Assembly (NCBI RefSeq): GCF_018320785.1
Contig: NC_054878.1
Location: 31,942,023-32,006,022 of the forward strand
Reading direction: 5' to 3'
DNA length: 64,000 nucleotides
Origin: Cheilinus undulatus
Taxonomy: Eukaryota > Chordata > Actinopteri > Labriformes > Labridae
Shown: in pieces, positions 27,169-42,100 of the stretch
How the letters are laid out: each line of letters starts with the position of its first letter
Numbering within the stretch: position 1 is the stretch's first letter
Notes under the pieces: generated by a model
Seen by the model: only the letters and a program-made list of their open reading frames with translations
The model's database searches: none
What the model was told of the DNA's origin: nothing
Made by a program: the position numbers and the translations under genes

Positions 27169-30100
27169 TCAACTTAGAATTATGGGTCCTGATGACACAT
27201 GCTTGAAACTGTCCACATCAGAAACTGCATGTCTTTGACCTGTGAAGAATAAAATCATCAAGCCACTTATTCCAATTTATGCATTCACTTCATCGAACAA
27301 GGTTTCCTACCTCTGGCTCGGTTTTGCTGGTTTGAACACGGTCCATTACAAACTCCACCCAGAGGGTTTCTGGGATCACAGATCACGACGTCACAGTGGA
27401 CGAACACCTGCAGGACATGTAAAAGTATTAATAGGTGGTCAGAAGTGTTCCAGTCCTGCAACGTTAAAGAAAAACACTGGAGTATTTTATAAAATTACCT
27501 GGCGACTCAGGTTATCATCGTCTTCAGCGAAGGCGAACATCTGGACCTCAAAGCGTTTGAAGTTAGAAGGATACTTTACTCTGTCATTGGGCCAAACTGG
27601 ATGCAGGATCAACTGGTGCGGATCTACTGGGTTTCCACACCTGGAAAGGGGACAAAACGGATCATTCAGGAGTAAGGTAGAGAAATTCTGCTACGTTTTG
27701 TGATAACTTTCATTTTGATCGTCTCCAACCATCTGACATTTCTCCCAAGCATCCCCCTTTGACACCATGGTTCTTAAAATCAGTAATATCCATGTTTAAA
27801 CTCTTTTCTGCCACCAGCGGGCTTTCACACAGTTAAAAGTGGCCTTCCTGGTTTGCAACAGAGGTTGGCAAAGTTGAGCTTTAAGACCCTACATGGGAAT
27901 GTGACATGGGGCCAGACCATCGCAGGGATCAGGGGTTTGGGGTTAGTTAAACTCTGAGTGACAAAAATGATTGTTCATCACAAGTAAGCACAAAACATGA
28001 ATGAAACACAGCAACAGAGAGGCAGTTAACACTTTGTTATGAAGACAATTTTTGGTATGGCTCAAGTGTGTGACTGTCCATCTTTAGGAACTTGAATGTT
28101 AAATACACAAAACTTTTAAAATAAAATATCTACATAAAACATGTCAATTCCTCTATATTTTTAAATAAGTTCTTAGCCCTTCAAACCGTAAGCTATAAAA
28201 CCATTTTGTCTCACCTGGACTTATTGTCTTAAGCTTGTAAAACTTTAACCTGTGTTGCATAGTCACACTTTAAACATATTTTTTCAAGGAAAACCTGGGC
28301 TCTAAAAATGTATGCTGAAGTATTGTCACTTGAATTAACAAAAAACTTTGGCTATAAAGACAAAAGAAGAAATCAAAACACTATTGCTTACTGTGTATCG
28401 CATTTGAACAAACTAGTTCTCCCATCTCTTGGAGATCAAAAACTAAAAAAAAAAAACATTCTGTGACAAGTCTTAAAAATATTCACATATTTACAAAAAA
28501 AGGCTGTTTCAGAGCAATTATTCAAAGCAGTTCCCATCTGCAGTGACACTGAGGGCCACACCACAGGCTCCTTTTTGCTTTCTATTCACTATGATTAATT
28601 CAGGCCATCTCCACCAGGATCTGTGCAGTTACAGCTGCACTGACCAACAAAGCATTTTTTCAGATACAAAATGGCAGTTAGCATTATCTGCTAGCAGCAG
28701 AAATGATGGAAACAGATTAAAATACATTCAATTTCAGAATTTGTGGATTTAAACATTTAATCACAAAAGACCCCTGAAATCACCAAAGGAAATCAAGGTC
28801 ATGGATAAGGTCACTGATAGGCACAGCAGCTGTGAGGGAAAAGTGTGAGGCTATAATTTCAGATTAAAAAGTTGTTTAACTTTTAACAACCTGTGTCGCT
28901 GGTCTCAGAGGGGTTCTTGCCCAACCTATAAATCTAGATTTTGTAATTGTAATGTGACAAGTCTTCAACAAATTGAATATTGTGTTCACACCAGATATGA
29001 GTAAAATCATTTTCAAGAGTTTACTGTATGTAAAGTCAACGTAAAGATGCAGGTAGACCTGAATTCACCTGGGGCTGCTGCTGAGGCACAAATGCTGCAA
29101 ATGTGCAGTGTGAATCTCAAATTAAGCTCGTAATGTGTAAACGAGGCTAAATTGTGTTGCATTTGTTTCATCCGTATGGATGAATTTCACACATTCAGGA
29201 GGGAAAAATAAAGCTACAAGTGGCAAAGACTACAGCTTTAAGCTATGAGGACTTTTTTTTAATTCTCTGTGATAAGACATTTAAACATTCAGTGAGTGTT
29301 GACAAAGTCTCATCACTATAAATGTATGCCTCAGGGTCTCTTTATGAGGCTCATTTCTTTGCATACATGTACAATCATTCATTGTGTTTCAACAGCTTCA
29401 GCTTCTACCAGCTTCAAATCTAACCACGCCCATAACAACATCTACATACAGTCATTTTGGGTTTTCCAGTTGTGCTGTTTCTATGTGGTTTCATTGCTGT
29501 TTTGCAATTCAAAGCTTGCACTGGTAGTCTTCACCTTTGGTTACAAGCCTGCAGTTCTCTCGAGCGACAGATCATGTGGCTCACTTTCCTTCCATAGTAC
29601 AGGGAGGAAAAATATATTCACAGAATCTAACTTTAAAACATCCAGAAAATGTCAACAGAAGTCATTCTGATTTATAAACCATCCCCAAAGGTCAACATTG
29701 AGAAGTTACCCATTTATGATGAGGTTCCATCTTGGCTGGGACGTCCTGTCATCATCCAGCGTGGCCCAGCAGTTCTCCAGCTCCAGAGACACCCGAGGAT
29801 TTGTCGACCTCATCAGCTCAACTTCAAAATAGAGCGGCTGCTGTAGGTACTTTGCTACTGGATAATCCTCCACGTTGTAAAACTCGGTGTACGAATCATC
29901 TGAGTGAAAAGAGACCGTGCATGTTGACCTGAATTACCAGAAATAGAAGAGGACTGTACACAGAACTTTGAGGTGTCTAATAATCCAAAGTAGATCTAAT
30001 CCTCTTAATCAACCAGCTGACAATGGGGCGGCGAGGGCAGAGAAACATTAATGAATTTAATACAAGTCCCATTATTTTAGGAACACACAAAAAATTATTA

Positions 30101-33100
30101 TAAAAGACAGTCAGTGTACCAAAGAAAAGCATCCTGGAGGATTTTTAAAACTGAAACACTACAAGACACTCCACAAGCCTCCATTATGCAGATTAGTCAA
30201 ACTCTGATCCATTCCCATTTTCAACATCTACTGAGCTGTCTATATAAAACAAAATGATGAAGAAATAGGGAGTCACATGATTGTTTTTTGGTCTTTGAGG
30301 CAGCCTGTCCACATTTAATGCATATGCATCACCTACTAAAAAGCCCTTTTTAATCCACTCTTCCTTCTCTGGGCCTCTTGTAAAATAGAAACAGTCTGAT
30401 GTTTGGTTTCACCTTCAGCAGATCATCTGCCATGTCTACATGCCTAAAAGCATTGGTTACTGCCATGTGATTGGCTGACTCGATATTTGAATTTATGAGC
30501 AGCTGGACAGGTGTACCTAATGAAGTGACCAGTGAGTGTGAATAATACTAACCTGTTTTAATGGCTTAAATAGGCGGTTTTAAAGTTACAGATGAAGATA
30601 GTGATTCCAAACATCAGGAAATAAGTGCAAATATATAATATATTCAGACTCTTACCCAAAGCAAGTCTCATTTCCACCTGTAGCTCTCCTTTTGCATTTT
30701 CAGCGTACGGTTCACTCCTGCGAGGTCTGGTGTGGAAGGCCACAGCATGAGTTTTGTTGATGTTATAGTAACAGGACACCTTTAACCTGAAGAAAGACAA
30801 TCATAGGAAAGGGTTTGGAGTGGTGAGAAATTACATTTATTTTTATTTCACACTGACTGGCAATGCAACACTTTTGTTTTGGCAAATAATCTGCTCATCT
30901 TACATCAGGATCCATTGTAAAACATTCACTCCAACATCACTGAAAATATTCAGAAGAAATTTAAATGTAGTGTCAATCATCTATCTTCCATAAAGCATCC
31001 TAGTCTAGGATAATTCGTAGGTTTTGTAAGTGGACCTTCTTCTGCATGCTGTAGGGATGTAAAAAACTAATTATACTATCTACATATGTCCTTAGGTTTC
31101 ACATGTACACGTTTTTTGACCTAATGTGACCCCCTTTTAACCAACAATAGGTTATAATTCCACATAAATCAAAAGAATTCAAATTTCTAAACCAAACAGG
31201 AGCCATTATGCTGCCAAAAGAACCAGACTCCGCTTTAGTGGCCAAGTATGCTTGTGCAACAAGGAATTGACTCTAGCTAGCTTTGCTCTCAGTGTACAGG
31301 AACTAAACATTAAATATAGAAAATAAACTGAAAAAGTATAATGATTTATATCTAGTAGTGCTAGCTTAGCTGACAGGAAGTCTAGCTCAGTGGGCGGGCT
31401 CTTGTCTGCCATTAGGTTCATCCAAAGTTCAGTTGAGACAGCAATTTCAATAAGGAGGCTACCACAGATTGGCTTCAAAAGCTGTCTGAGTCCGGCTATT
31501 ATAATAAAACAGTTGATGTGACACAGGCTTTGTCTGATTCTTTCTACAGTTTATGATCAAAACAGATTTGTACCAGAAAACAGTAAGTTTAATCCCAACT
31601 GCTATCTCTCTGCTCTGGCACAGATCCGGACAGCTGCGCTCTGATCAGAAGCATTTTTTAAAATCAAGAGGATCATATTTCTCATGAGTGGGCGTGGCTT
31701 GAGCTCATTCAAAAGACACGCCCACACCATCCTAGAGCAGATTCTACCGCCTCATTTTTCATGATTTTGAAGTTTAATTTGATAGACTTAGAGGTTTTTA
31801 ATTCCTGAAATATGGCCTGGTGGTCCATAACACAGTGGCCTGTCATACAACAAACCTAAAATAAAGATTTATTATCACTTTACAGAGCCTTTACTTGTCT
31901 CATTTCAGTTTTTACAAAACTGAGACAGCTCAGTGGACAAAAGTCATGTGCACCTTGTGAAATCATAATTGCCTTTATACTGTTCCCTTATTCCCTTTAA
32001 GATCCATAACAAGTTTCTTTTTATCATGCTGATCTTCAGTCTACCTATAAAGTCATTATACCCTCAATTCAAGACTTCAAATCCAAAATGACAGTTTTAA
32101 ATGCAAAATATTGGAATTTCCACATGCGATCTTAAAAATAGTATGCAATTAAAGAAATTTTGAGATTAATTGTTTATCTTTTGACAGCTCTGTTCGTTTC
32201 AGCTAATGAAGGTCCTTCACACTTACTCATACTCAGGCTCTTCACTGTTTGGATCCTGATTTGTTTGAAGCCCATCTGGCAGAGAGATTTCATTCTCATA
32301 CAGCATCATGTTGGGTAGAAACTACAGGAATAAGGATGCGAGTTTAAATGAAATGTCTTTTCAGCATGTTGATGGATATGACTGACTGGAAACACTACCT
32401 TCCTGGTCGTCCCGCAGGAGTTTGCAGTGAAGACAAAATAGGCGAAGTTGTCGTCGCTGTAAGCGGGGCCACAGGCGGGGTCTCTGAGCGTGAGCTGAGA
32501 AGGGTTCAGACTGGGCACTGACTCCAGTTTGATGGCCCACGCTGTAATGGTTCCATTGGGAAAACACTCTGAAAGATGAAGTGGTCCCAGTTAGTGCTGA
32601 GTGCTTTGTTTAACAATTTAGGATGCTAAATTCAGATAGCAAACCTGTCAGCGATGAAACGAAGTTGCATGCCATGGAGAATTCTTTGATGTTTTTGTTG
32701 TTTTCTGGATTTCTAAGGATGATGTCAAGTCTGCTTCTGATGGTCGACACTTGAACGGCCTGAGGGGGTTTCAGAAAGTATAAATTACTTGAACAGGAAG
32801 TAAAATATCAAGATAATAGAAGAGGTGGAAGTCAAAATTAGAGGGTGACATGCATGTGAATTAAAAAATGTTGAAGTCAGCTCATGGGTAGTTGGATTTT
32901 TTTCAGTCAATTTGTTATAAACAGAGGCATTTTAATTATTTGCCTTATATTTATAACTCAAAATAATTTACATGCATTTTCCCCACCTTTGCCCTCTCAT
33001 ACACTCCCAACACATAAACATACCTCAGATGCAACATCAGAAGCAGAATACGGCACTGTCAAACTGAAGTGTGTCCCGTTCTCCACTACACCATACTGCT

Positions 33101-36100
33101 GAGCAAGATGAGGGGTCAAAATCTGTTTTCCCACTATGGTCTGAAAGCTCATGCTCCCTTGGTTCACCAGGACATAGAAGCTGTGTTCGTCACAGACACC
33201 GCTGATGGAGGGAGGAACTGCAGAGGGGATAAACACTCATTTTAAATAGGACAAGTACCAATGTTCTTTTTCCACATTTGAACAGTGTTGATCATCAGCT
33301 TAAGTGCCCTGGAGCACACCTTGAGTAAATCAAATCTATATACACACCAACGTCTACCAATCTGGCCTCCACATAAGCAGTGTGAGAAAATGGAGCAAAC
33401 TCTGGCAGGACTAGCAGGCCCAACGTCATGTGAAGAGAGAGGACCGTCATCCCCTTTTCTCTCTGGTGGGAAATAAACTGATTAAGTAAAATTAACCACC
33501 AGGAATATTTAATTTCCCATGTGCAGGCTGTTACTTACCATTGGTTGTACCACTGGGTCTGTGAAAGGCACCTCTACAGTGAAGACCTTAGAGCTGCTGT
33601 TTGGAGACATGTGCTCCAGGAAGTTAAAGCCTCTGACACTGAAGTCAGCCACGGATAAAACCTCCGAGGGGAAGGTAATGTTCATTAGAGCCACATCAGT
33701 GCCGAAGGGCCCGAGCAGGACTTTAAATACCTGCTCCTGAGGGACGGTGTCTGCGGGGCAGGAAATAAAACATGATGGAGGGTGCCTGTAATAAATTTTA
33801 ACATTTGAAGAGCAAGAAGACTTACTGTCGATGACTTGCAGAGGCTGAGACAGTAATGGAGTCGTGATGGGGAAGAGGACTTTGTATCGAGTGTCCTCAT
33901 GAGTGGAGTCTTCGGTCCAGAGCATCTCGATCATCGGCTCAATGGTGTAAGACGCGAGGTATTGATCATCCTGAACGTGGCTCTGAAAAAATAAAGGATG
34001 TCTCATCAAAAACTTAATTTGAAGATGTAAATCTGGCCTTGCCAAGTTATAGAAAAATAATTTCTTTAGTTTTAAAACTGAAATCCTGGAAATAGTCGTT
34101 TGAATTGGGAGAGTCTGAAACATTTTATACAGTATGTACTGAGGTTGTCATGTTGCCAGATTTTAAGACTTTACAATGATTATAATGAAAATCAGACAGA
34201 ATTAAGACATACTTCCAAGGCCACATTAGGGGGGCCCAGTTTAAGTAAAATGGTCTATCCTGAATTGAACCAATGATGAACACACATTACTTTTACACCT
34301 TTTATTTTCTAATTTCCCCAGTAAAATGAGCCCTTTTCAAAAGTAAACCCTACTTTCTTTAAATGGTATGAGCCTCTTTGTTTAAAATTTGATCACATAG
34401 AGGACAAGTGGACTTAACTATTGGACAAGGCTCAGCCTTTAAAGAACAAACTAAAGTTAAGATAGCTAAAAAGGAAAGAATAAAAGCTAGTTTGGGCATT
34501 TGACCCCAATAATAATCTCCATCGCTTATCCTTCAAAGGCCAAGGAGATGCATGTTGGTGAGGTGAGTGCTAGCACTACCAATCAAGCATGTAGTTTAGA
34601 TTGTTTAATCACAAATGGGGACACCCTCTACTGGGTCTTTTAAGGTCCCAGCCATCACCATGGGTGGGCCATCCCATTTCAATAGCAACAGCAGAACAGG
34701 TCTTATGCACCTGGTAATTAGGACCCCCAACAGGGATTTTCTGATAATTTTCCATCATCATATGCACTTTTGAGGGTCTTAACATCTGTGAAAAGTTGTA
34801 CAACTTTGCAGGCGAATTCAGTCTTGTGAAATTTTGATTTATTTTGGGTCCCCACTGCAACCATTCAGAATTGCATCAGTAGTACCCCCTAATGGTTTTC
34901 AATGTTAAGCTCCCTCCTTCAGTGTTTTCATAGATTTATGAAATTTTGTGTGCAGATGCAACTTGGAGAGACCAACAAAAAAGCCTCTTGGGCCAACAAT
35001 GCATCTCCAACAGGAAACCAGTCATTTTAAATTCATTAGTCTTATCAGTTTTTGGTTAGAAATTTGGCAGTTTATTATCTTTGCAATATCATTGCTCATT
35101 TGAGTGGAGATTTTTAATTTGTTAATTGAAAAAGAAAAAATCAATCTAAAGATTGTTGACCATCTTGGCACATTCAACTAAATGTGTGTGCAGTTGTATG
35201 CAGGTAAAGTGAAAGTTTGTTGGATCTTGTTGCATACTGACACCATCAAGATAATTCACATTGATCTCAACTCTTTTCTTGCCATGGGTTTACAAATATG
35301 GGACAGAAAATTACATTTCGAGTCTTCTTGTTTACTTTGACAAACTACATTTCTGGACATGGATTTTACGGATTGAGCAAATACAAAAATATTAGACCAA
35401 CTTCACCTAATAAAAACCTTACTCAGATAACTGTACACTGTAAAAAAAATTCCGTTAAATTTACGGTAAAACGCTGGCAGCTGTGGTTACCAGAGATTTA
35501 CTGTAAAAATTACAGTGAGAATGTATGAGAAAAAACTGTGTTTTCATTCTACAACTGTAAATATTACAGTTCAAACCTGTTTTTTTTTTAACTGTAAATT
35601 TCTGTTAAAAAAAATACAATATTGTAACCGTTTATACAAGGATTTGCTGTAAAAATAACAGTTATACTGTAACCATATTTACGGTAATTTGCTGTACAAC
35701 TTACTGTAATTTGATGTAGAAGTTACAGCTCTATTACAACATTTTCTACAGGGATTGGCTGTAAAAATAACGATAATGAAACAAACCTGTTTACAGTAAA
35801 TTACTGTAAAAACACCAGAAATCCTGTAAACCTAAATACAATCTATCTCAGTAATAAAAACAGTAGACCCGTATAATGTTAAACGGTATTTTATTATAAC
35901 TACTTAAATTTTACAGTAAATTACTGGCAGCTGTGGTTACCAGAAATTTACCGTAAAAAATACAGTACAAAACATGAGAAATTACAGCTGATATTTGCAG
36001 ATTTTACGGTAGTAGCAAAATACTGCCCAACTTTAAATTTTACAGTAAATTACTGGCAGCTGTGGTTACCAGAAATTTACTGTAAAAAATACAGGACAAA

Positions 36101-39100
36101 ACATGAGAAATTACAGCTGATGTTTGCAGATTTTACAGTAGTAGCTTAATACTGCCTTACTTTAAATTTACGGTAAATTACCAGCAGCTGTGGTTGCCAG
36201 AAATTTACTGTAAAAAATACAGTACAAAACATGTGAAATTTCAGTTAATTTGCTAGATTTTTGCAGTAGTGCCCTAATACTCCTACTTTTAACAAAAGAT
36301 TCAAGCTCTCTGATAAACAATAAGAAACTCTGCAGTTATATGTTTGCAATAAAAAACCTTTCAACACATCTGATAACTTGTCTGTATACTCACAAAGCAG
36401 TTTAGATCTTGGAAAAAAAAGCTTGTGTCCATATGTATGACAGGTAGTCCTTGGTGTAATGCATGAAGATGAAACAAAGTCACTTGCCCCTAAATGATTC
36501 AAGAGTAATGAGTCCAGTCTTGACTGAAGAAGGCCTTCCACTTGGGAGGCTTCACATGGCCAAGAAACTTCATCTTCTTGAAGACTCGAGCACAGTTCAT
36601 CAAGTGTTCTACTTTGGACTGGCTCCATCCTCTCTGCAGGAAGTACATATACAAAACAAAGTTAGAGTGATTCAGTGCTTCAGTTTAATGCCTACACAGA
36701 TGTAAATTTGAGAAAACTAGGCTCTAATAAGCCATGCTTACAATCAGCACAACAGAATAAAATAAACAGTGTGTACAGTACATACAGATCGCTTCTATAA
36801 TAGAATATGGTGAAGAAAGCATAAATGTACCCACAAGTGCCAGCTATTAAGTCAGCAATCACCTAACAACAGCCAATTACTTTTTCCGTTATTGATTATA
36901 ATGAGACAGTTATGACATATTAATTGCAATTTGCTTTTCCTTTATAGTTTAGAGCTGTGGTGCCCAGGCTTGTATCCACTGAGCTACCCCCTCCTTCACA
37001 TATCCAAGAAGATATGGACCCACACAAAAAAGTGACATAGCTATTGCTGTAAAAACTAAACATAAATTTGAATTGATGTCATTATTTAAAGCAGTTTTAA
37101 TTTTGGCAGATATTTTTAATTTTAGTCTTAGTTTTAGTCTTTAAGTGAAATGAATTTTAGTTTCAGTCACATTTTAGTAATTTCTGTCCATTTAGTTTTA
37201 GTCCATAAAAAGTCCTCACATTTTAGGTTTTACTTTTAGTCCAAGCATTTATTGTCTTGCTTAAATCTGGTACCAAGTCATAGTGGGATGTTCTCTGCAC
37301 CCTGCCAAACCTGGGGTCCTGCTTTCTACAGCTGAGAGACAGAAGAGCTACAGCTGCATTGTTTTTGACAGAATTACCCACAGTGGAGAGATATCATTGA
37401 TTTTGATTGTCCGACTAAAACTACATTACATTCTAGTCAAAAACTAAACTTAGTTTTTGTCAGTTTTAGTCATCACAGATCTATTTTTGTTAGTCTTAGT
37501 CTAGTTTTTGTCATGGAAAACAAAGCTGTCGATGAACATTTTTAGTCATAGTTTTAGTCGACGAAATTAACACTGGTTTAAAGCTACACACCATAGCCCA
37601 AACCACAAGTGTTAGCAAAAGACCTTGGTATGAACCATTCATAAGGGTTATATTGTGATTTTAGGTAGTTGAACCACAAGATAAATATTTGCAAACTATG
37701 CTCTTTATTTATATATTTACTTGTAAGACCACCCAAATAAATATAGAATTTGCTTTTACATGTAAATATAATATATAATTTTATATATAATTTCTATCTA
37801 ATTTCCCTTCGGGGATGAATAAAGTTATTATTGTATTGTATTAGGGTAAGCCTACCCATTAAGCCCAGGCACCATTTAAGCCCACTTGCGACTTTGAAGT
37901 CAAATTAAAAAAAAAAAAAAGAGGGGCCTGTCTTATGCTATACATTATTTTGTCCAATCACACAATTTCTTAATTATATGTCAGTTTTTGTTTGACACCA
38001 ATCACATTTGTAGATATTGAAAAAGGCCCGCCTACATTTGTGCAGTCTCAAGGAGGCTCAGATAAAGTCGCCTCAAAACTTTGGTGTTTTGGGACCCCTC
38101 AGAAAGAACCTCTTTTCAACCATTTTCAGCCACTGACTTGTTAAGTACATTCATATTATGTAATTTGAGAGATTATTGATTTGTTTTTTTGTGTATAAAC
38201 AGGTAGTTTTTTGTAATTTCTTACTATTTAGTTTTATGTGAAAAGATGAGTCATGCTAGCTAGCGTAGCAAGCTAATCACTAGTCAATACATGTAGCCCT
38301 ACTGATAGATACACTGCTTAATGATTAAAAATGATAAGTACACAAACTAAGTGTTTTCTGATTCATTTTACATAAATCTTACATAAAACTTTGAACAAGA
38401 ATTCCTTGATAATTCAGAAAGTTTGGCAGAAGAGGAATAACTGTGATGGCAAGTTTTGCAGCATATTTAGCCTACAGGCATTTCTTTAAACATTTGTTTA
38501 ATTTTGGTGAGAACATATTATCTTCATTTCCCTGGTAGTCACTGTAGTACCATTTAAGCCCATCTTATGTGTTTCAACAGAAAAAAATGAAATTTTGAGG
38601 TTTGATAGCTTTTCGCTGTAATCCTGTGTTGGATGTTGTTATACTAACTTCATTAACACGAGTACATCACAGATCACACACTGACCAGAAGAATTGTTAT
38701 GTCAGTTAATTTTGCATAATTATTTGTTTATAGTGAGAAAAATGCCAACAAAAAAGAGGAATTACAGCAACTGTCCTAAAATCATCATTGTTACAGCCAA
38801 ACATTAAATCCAAGTTCAATAAGATATTGTTGATTCACTGTAATGTCATTTAATACTTTTAAAAACAAACACATTTTTTTTATTTTGTCAATATTGAATC
38901 AAATTTTGTTAATATTAAATAAAATGTTCAATGAAATGTTAAATACTGAAGCCAATGAAAATTAGTTTTAGGCCTACTTAGTCATGTTTGTGGTGGTCCA
39001 TTGTTACAAGCCAAACATTAAATCCAAGTTCAAAAAATAAATTGTGTTTAACATGTATAACATGTTACTGAATTAATATATGTTTACTACTTGAAAAATG

Positions 39101-42100
39101 TAATAATTTTTTTAATTTCTGTCAATAAACGTGGTTGTGGGCTTATTTGGAACACACGTGGGCTTAAATGGTACTTAGGTACCAATTAAGCCCATGCCAG
39201 ACTTTTGACTTTATTTATAACATTTCTTTAATTTGTTCTCTAAAATATGCATAAGTAAATAAATATACCTTCAAATGAGGGATTAATCCTTCATTCTAAC
39301 AAATGATCATGTTTATAAACCATCTTAGTATCTATGAAAAATACGTGAACTTAGATTTTGGTGGGCCTAATGGGTACACTTACCCTAAATGCTTTGGGGT
39401 ACAAAAGGATTTTGCTGTAACAAAGATGATGGGCGCTGAATTTTAAATCAATCATAATGAAAACATATGACTCACACAGAAAACTGTATTGGCCCCCATA
39501 TGGTGTGATCATCAGAACACTGAGAACAAGCTGGACAAAGCAGTGGCATGGCAGTATTCTGGGTATTTCTACATGACCAGATTAATGCAGTGCTTGGTGT
39601 AAACTACATAAAATAAACATAAAATGGCTTCATGTTGCTTAAAGAAAGATTAATCTAAAGAATTTATTGAGGTATGTACAAATGCTGTGCAAGGCTTACC
39701 ATTATTTTTCCTTGATAACTGGCGTCTTTTTAGAAGAGTGGAATACCGGAGACAGTATAAAGTAATGGAGTCCTAGTCACCACTAGCAGAAGAAACAGGA
39801 CCTTAAAAAAGAGTAAGGAAAAATAGAAAGACAAGGTAAAGCACCAAATCATGTCAACTTAGAAGTTTTGAACACTTATGTATGCACTGATTGCAAAGTA
39901 CTATCCAATTTTTGAATTCACTCAAAAAAGGAGGGGACCCAATCTCTTCTTGTCCCGTGAGCTGAATGTCTTGTCACATCCCTTGTGTTTTGTGGCAGAA
40001 GCTACAGCAGACACAAAATGCAGACATACATGTAGAGTGATCCAGCTGTTAAGCAGTTATAAGACGGGTGTTTCTGTGTTTATATGTTCTTCTAAAATCA
40101 ACACTAAGCTGTGACTGGTGCTACCCTCTCCACTTAGAGTGTGTGTTGATCCCACAACTCTGTATGTCATCTTGCTCGCCCTTGCGCTTTTTCTGCTCAC
40201 AACAGTTTTGGTTTAGAAAAAAATGCTGCACATCTATTTCTTTTTTGTTTTTTAAATTTGAAAATTTGGATACTATCAAACCTAAAAATCTGAACCAGAA
40301 TCTTTATTGTCATTGTACACAAGTACAACGAAATTTTGCACAGTTCCATTCAGTGCAATTATTATTACCTCTGCCAAGGAGGTTATGTGATCGGCAGGGT
40401 TTGTTTGTTGGCAACATAACCCAAAAAGTTATGGATAGATTCTGATGAAATTTCCAGGGAATGTCAGAAATGGCAAAAGGAAGAACGGATTTGATTTTGG
40501 GACTGATCCAGATCATCGTCTGGATCTAGGAATTTTTAAAGGACTCTTCACTATTGGGAGATAGGGCTAATGGCGGAGGTCTGCGCTCTCTGAGTGCTTT
40601 TCTAGTTTATTATTGCAACTGCTCTGGGATACGTGCTGTTTTTCAGTCTGTTAGTTTTGGCTCTTATTGTCCTGAACCGTCTTCCTCAGGATAGCAGTTG
40701 TTACAGGTGACAATAACACAGTTATAAAAATAACTGATATTGTATCATATGATGCACACGGCTGGAAGGAAATAAAACATTTTGCCAGCATTACACTATA
40801 CCATATAACTACCTCTAAAGAGGAAAAATTATTACCTCTGTAGGAACTCCTGAGTGGATCCCAATGCTGGTCAATGCATAGCATGAGCTGCCTTGAAGCC
40901 TAGCAAGAGGCTCCTGGGAGGATGATAAAAGTAGAAAAGAATTACAAGCAAATCATCCATTACCATCCAAATCAGTCTTTAAAGTGTTTCTGAGATCCAC
41001 TTACTACAAAAAACAATACATGGGGCAGGCTTTCCACTGGTACCCCATCTGGCAAGAATGTTTCAACAAGGCAAAAGAGGTTGTCTTCTTTTTTGTCGAA
41101 ACAGGAGAGAAGCCCTTTATGTCCTCTGAGCAGCCCTCCAACTGTCCTCTCTGAATCTTGAGCTTTGTTGCATCCTGCAAAAATCAAGTGAGCTATTAAA
41201 TCTTTAGTGCCATGACACTGACGTGCACATATCCCCATTGTGCATTTAGGAGGTGCTGGAGCCAACAGGTAGTGCCCAGGACCACCACAGTCCACCACCA
41301 CACTATCCCCCTTATTCCTGGGGCCGCTACTGTAAATGTGAATATGGGCGAAACTTCCGGTGCCAAAACGGAAGTAGGCTACATTAAATACATGTATTCT
41401 AGTACAGCAACTAACTATGGACGCTAACAAAGAACGACAGTTGTTTCAATAGGAATTCTTCTGGAATTTGTATATATTTTTGCTATCACATGTTCACATT
41501 GTTTGTATTATAAGCTGTAGATAAGTAAATAAGGTGGATACCACATTATTCCTGGGGGTCTACTGTAGCTATGAATGGAAGTGGAACTTCCAGTACAGTA
41601 ACAATAATAGCAAAAACATGATTTTTCCAAAGGCTTACTAAAGTGATTTAGTGTCAACAGTGGTTGTTCTGAAATAAATAAATATTTGCTGTAATAAATA
41701 CTGCTTCATTTTTGTTAAATCAATGAGCTGAAATGTTTTAATCATATTTTCTGTAATGCTCAGTACCTGTTGCTATGTTCATGGTACTAATATTATGACA
41801 AAGTTAAATATGTCTCTCACAGCATGCTGTCCACTGTCTAAATGCATCGGGGATGTGATTCTTTTAGTATTAATTTATCATTAATTCTTAATACAAAACT
41901 TGACATTTACCAAACTGAAGAGCTGGCAACTTGAGTCATGGATAATTTTATAAATATAATTCCCATATTTAAGAGGGATTAGTTTGTAAAATGAGAATTT
42001 CAGCAACTCCACAAACTAGAAATGTATCTTTTTATACCGATATAAAGCTACTAAAGTTAGCTAAATACGCCCGTGTAGGTTATCTAAAGTAATGTCATCA

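Noticed and set aside
27242-27703. 153-codon plus-strand ORF
   Set aside because: It is antisense to exons 19 and 20 of zpax-B.
40972-41430. Unspliced minus-strand ORF of 152 codons
   Set aside because: Only 41174-41005 is flanked by good splice sites; the rest is read-through into intron sequence.
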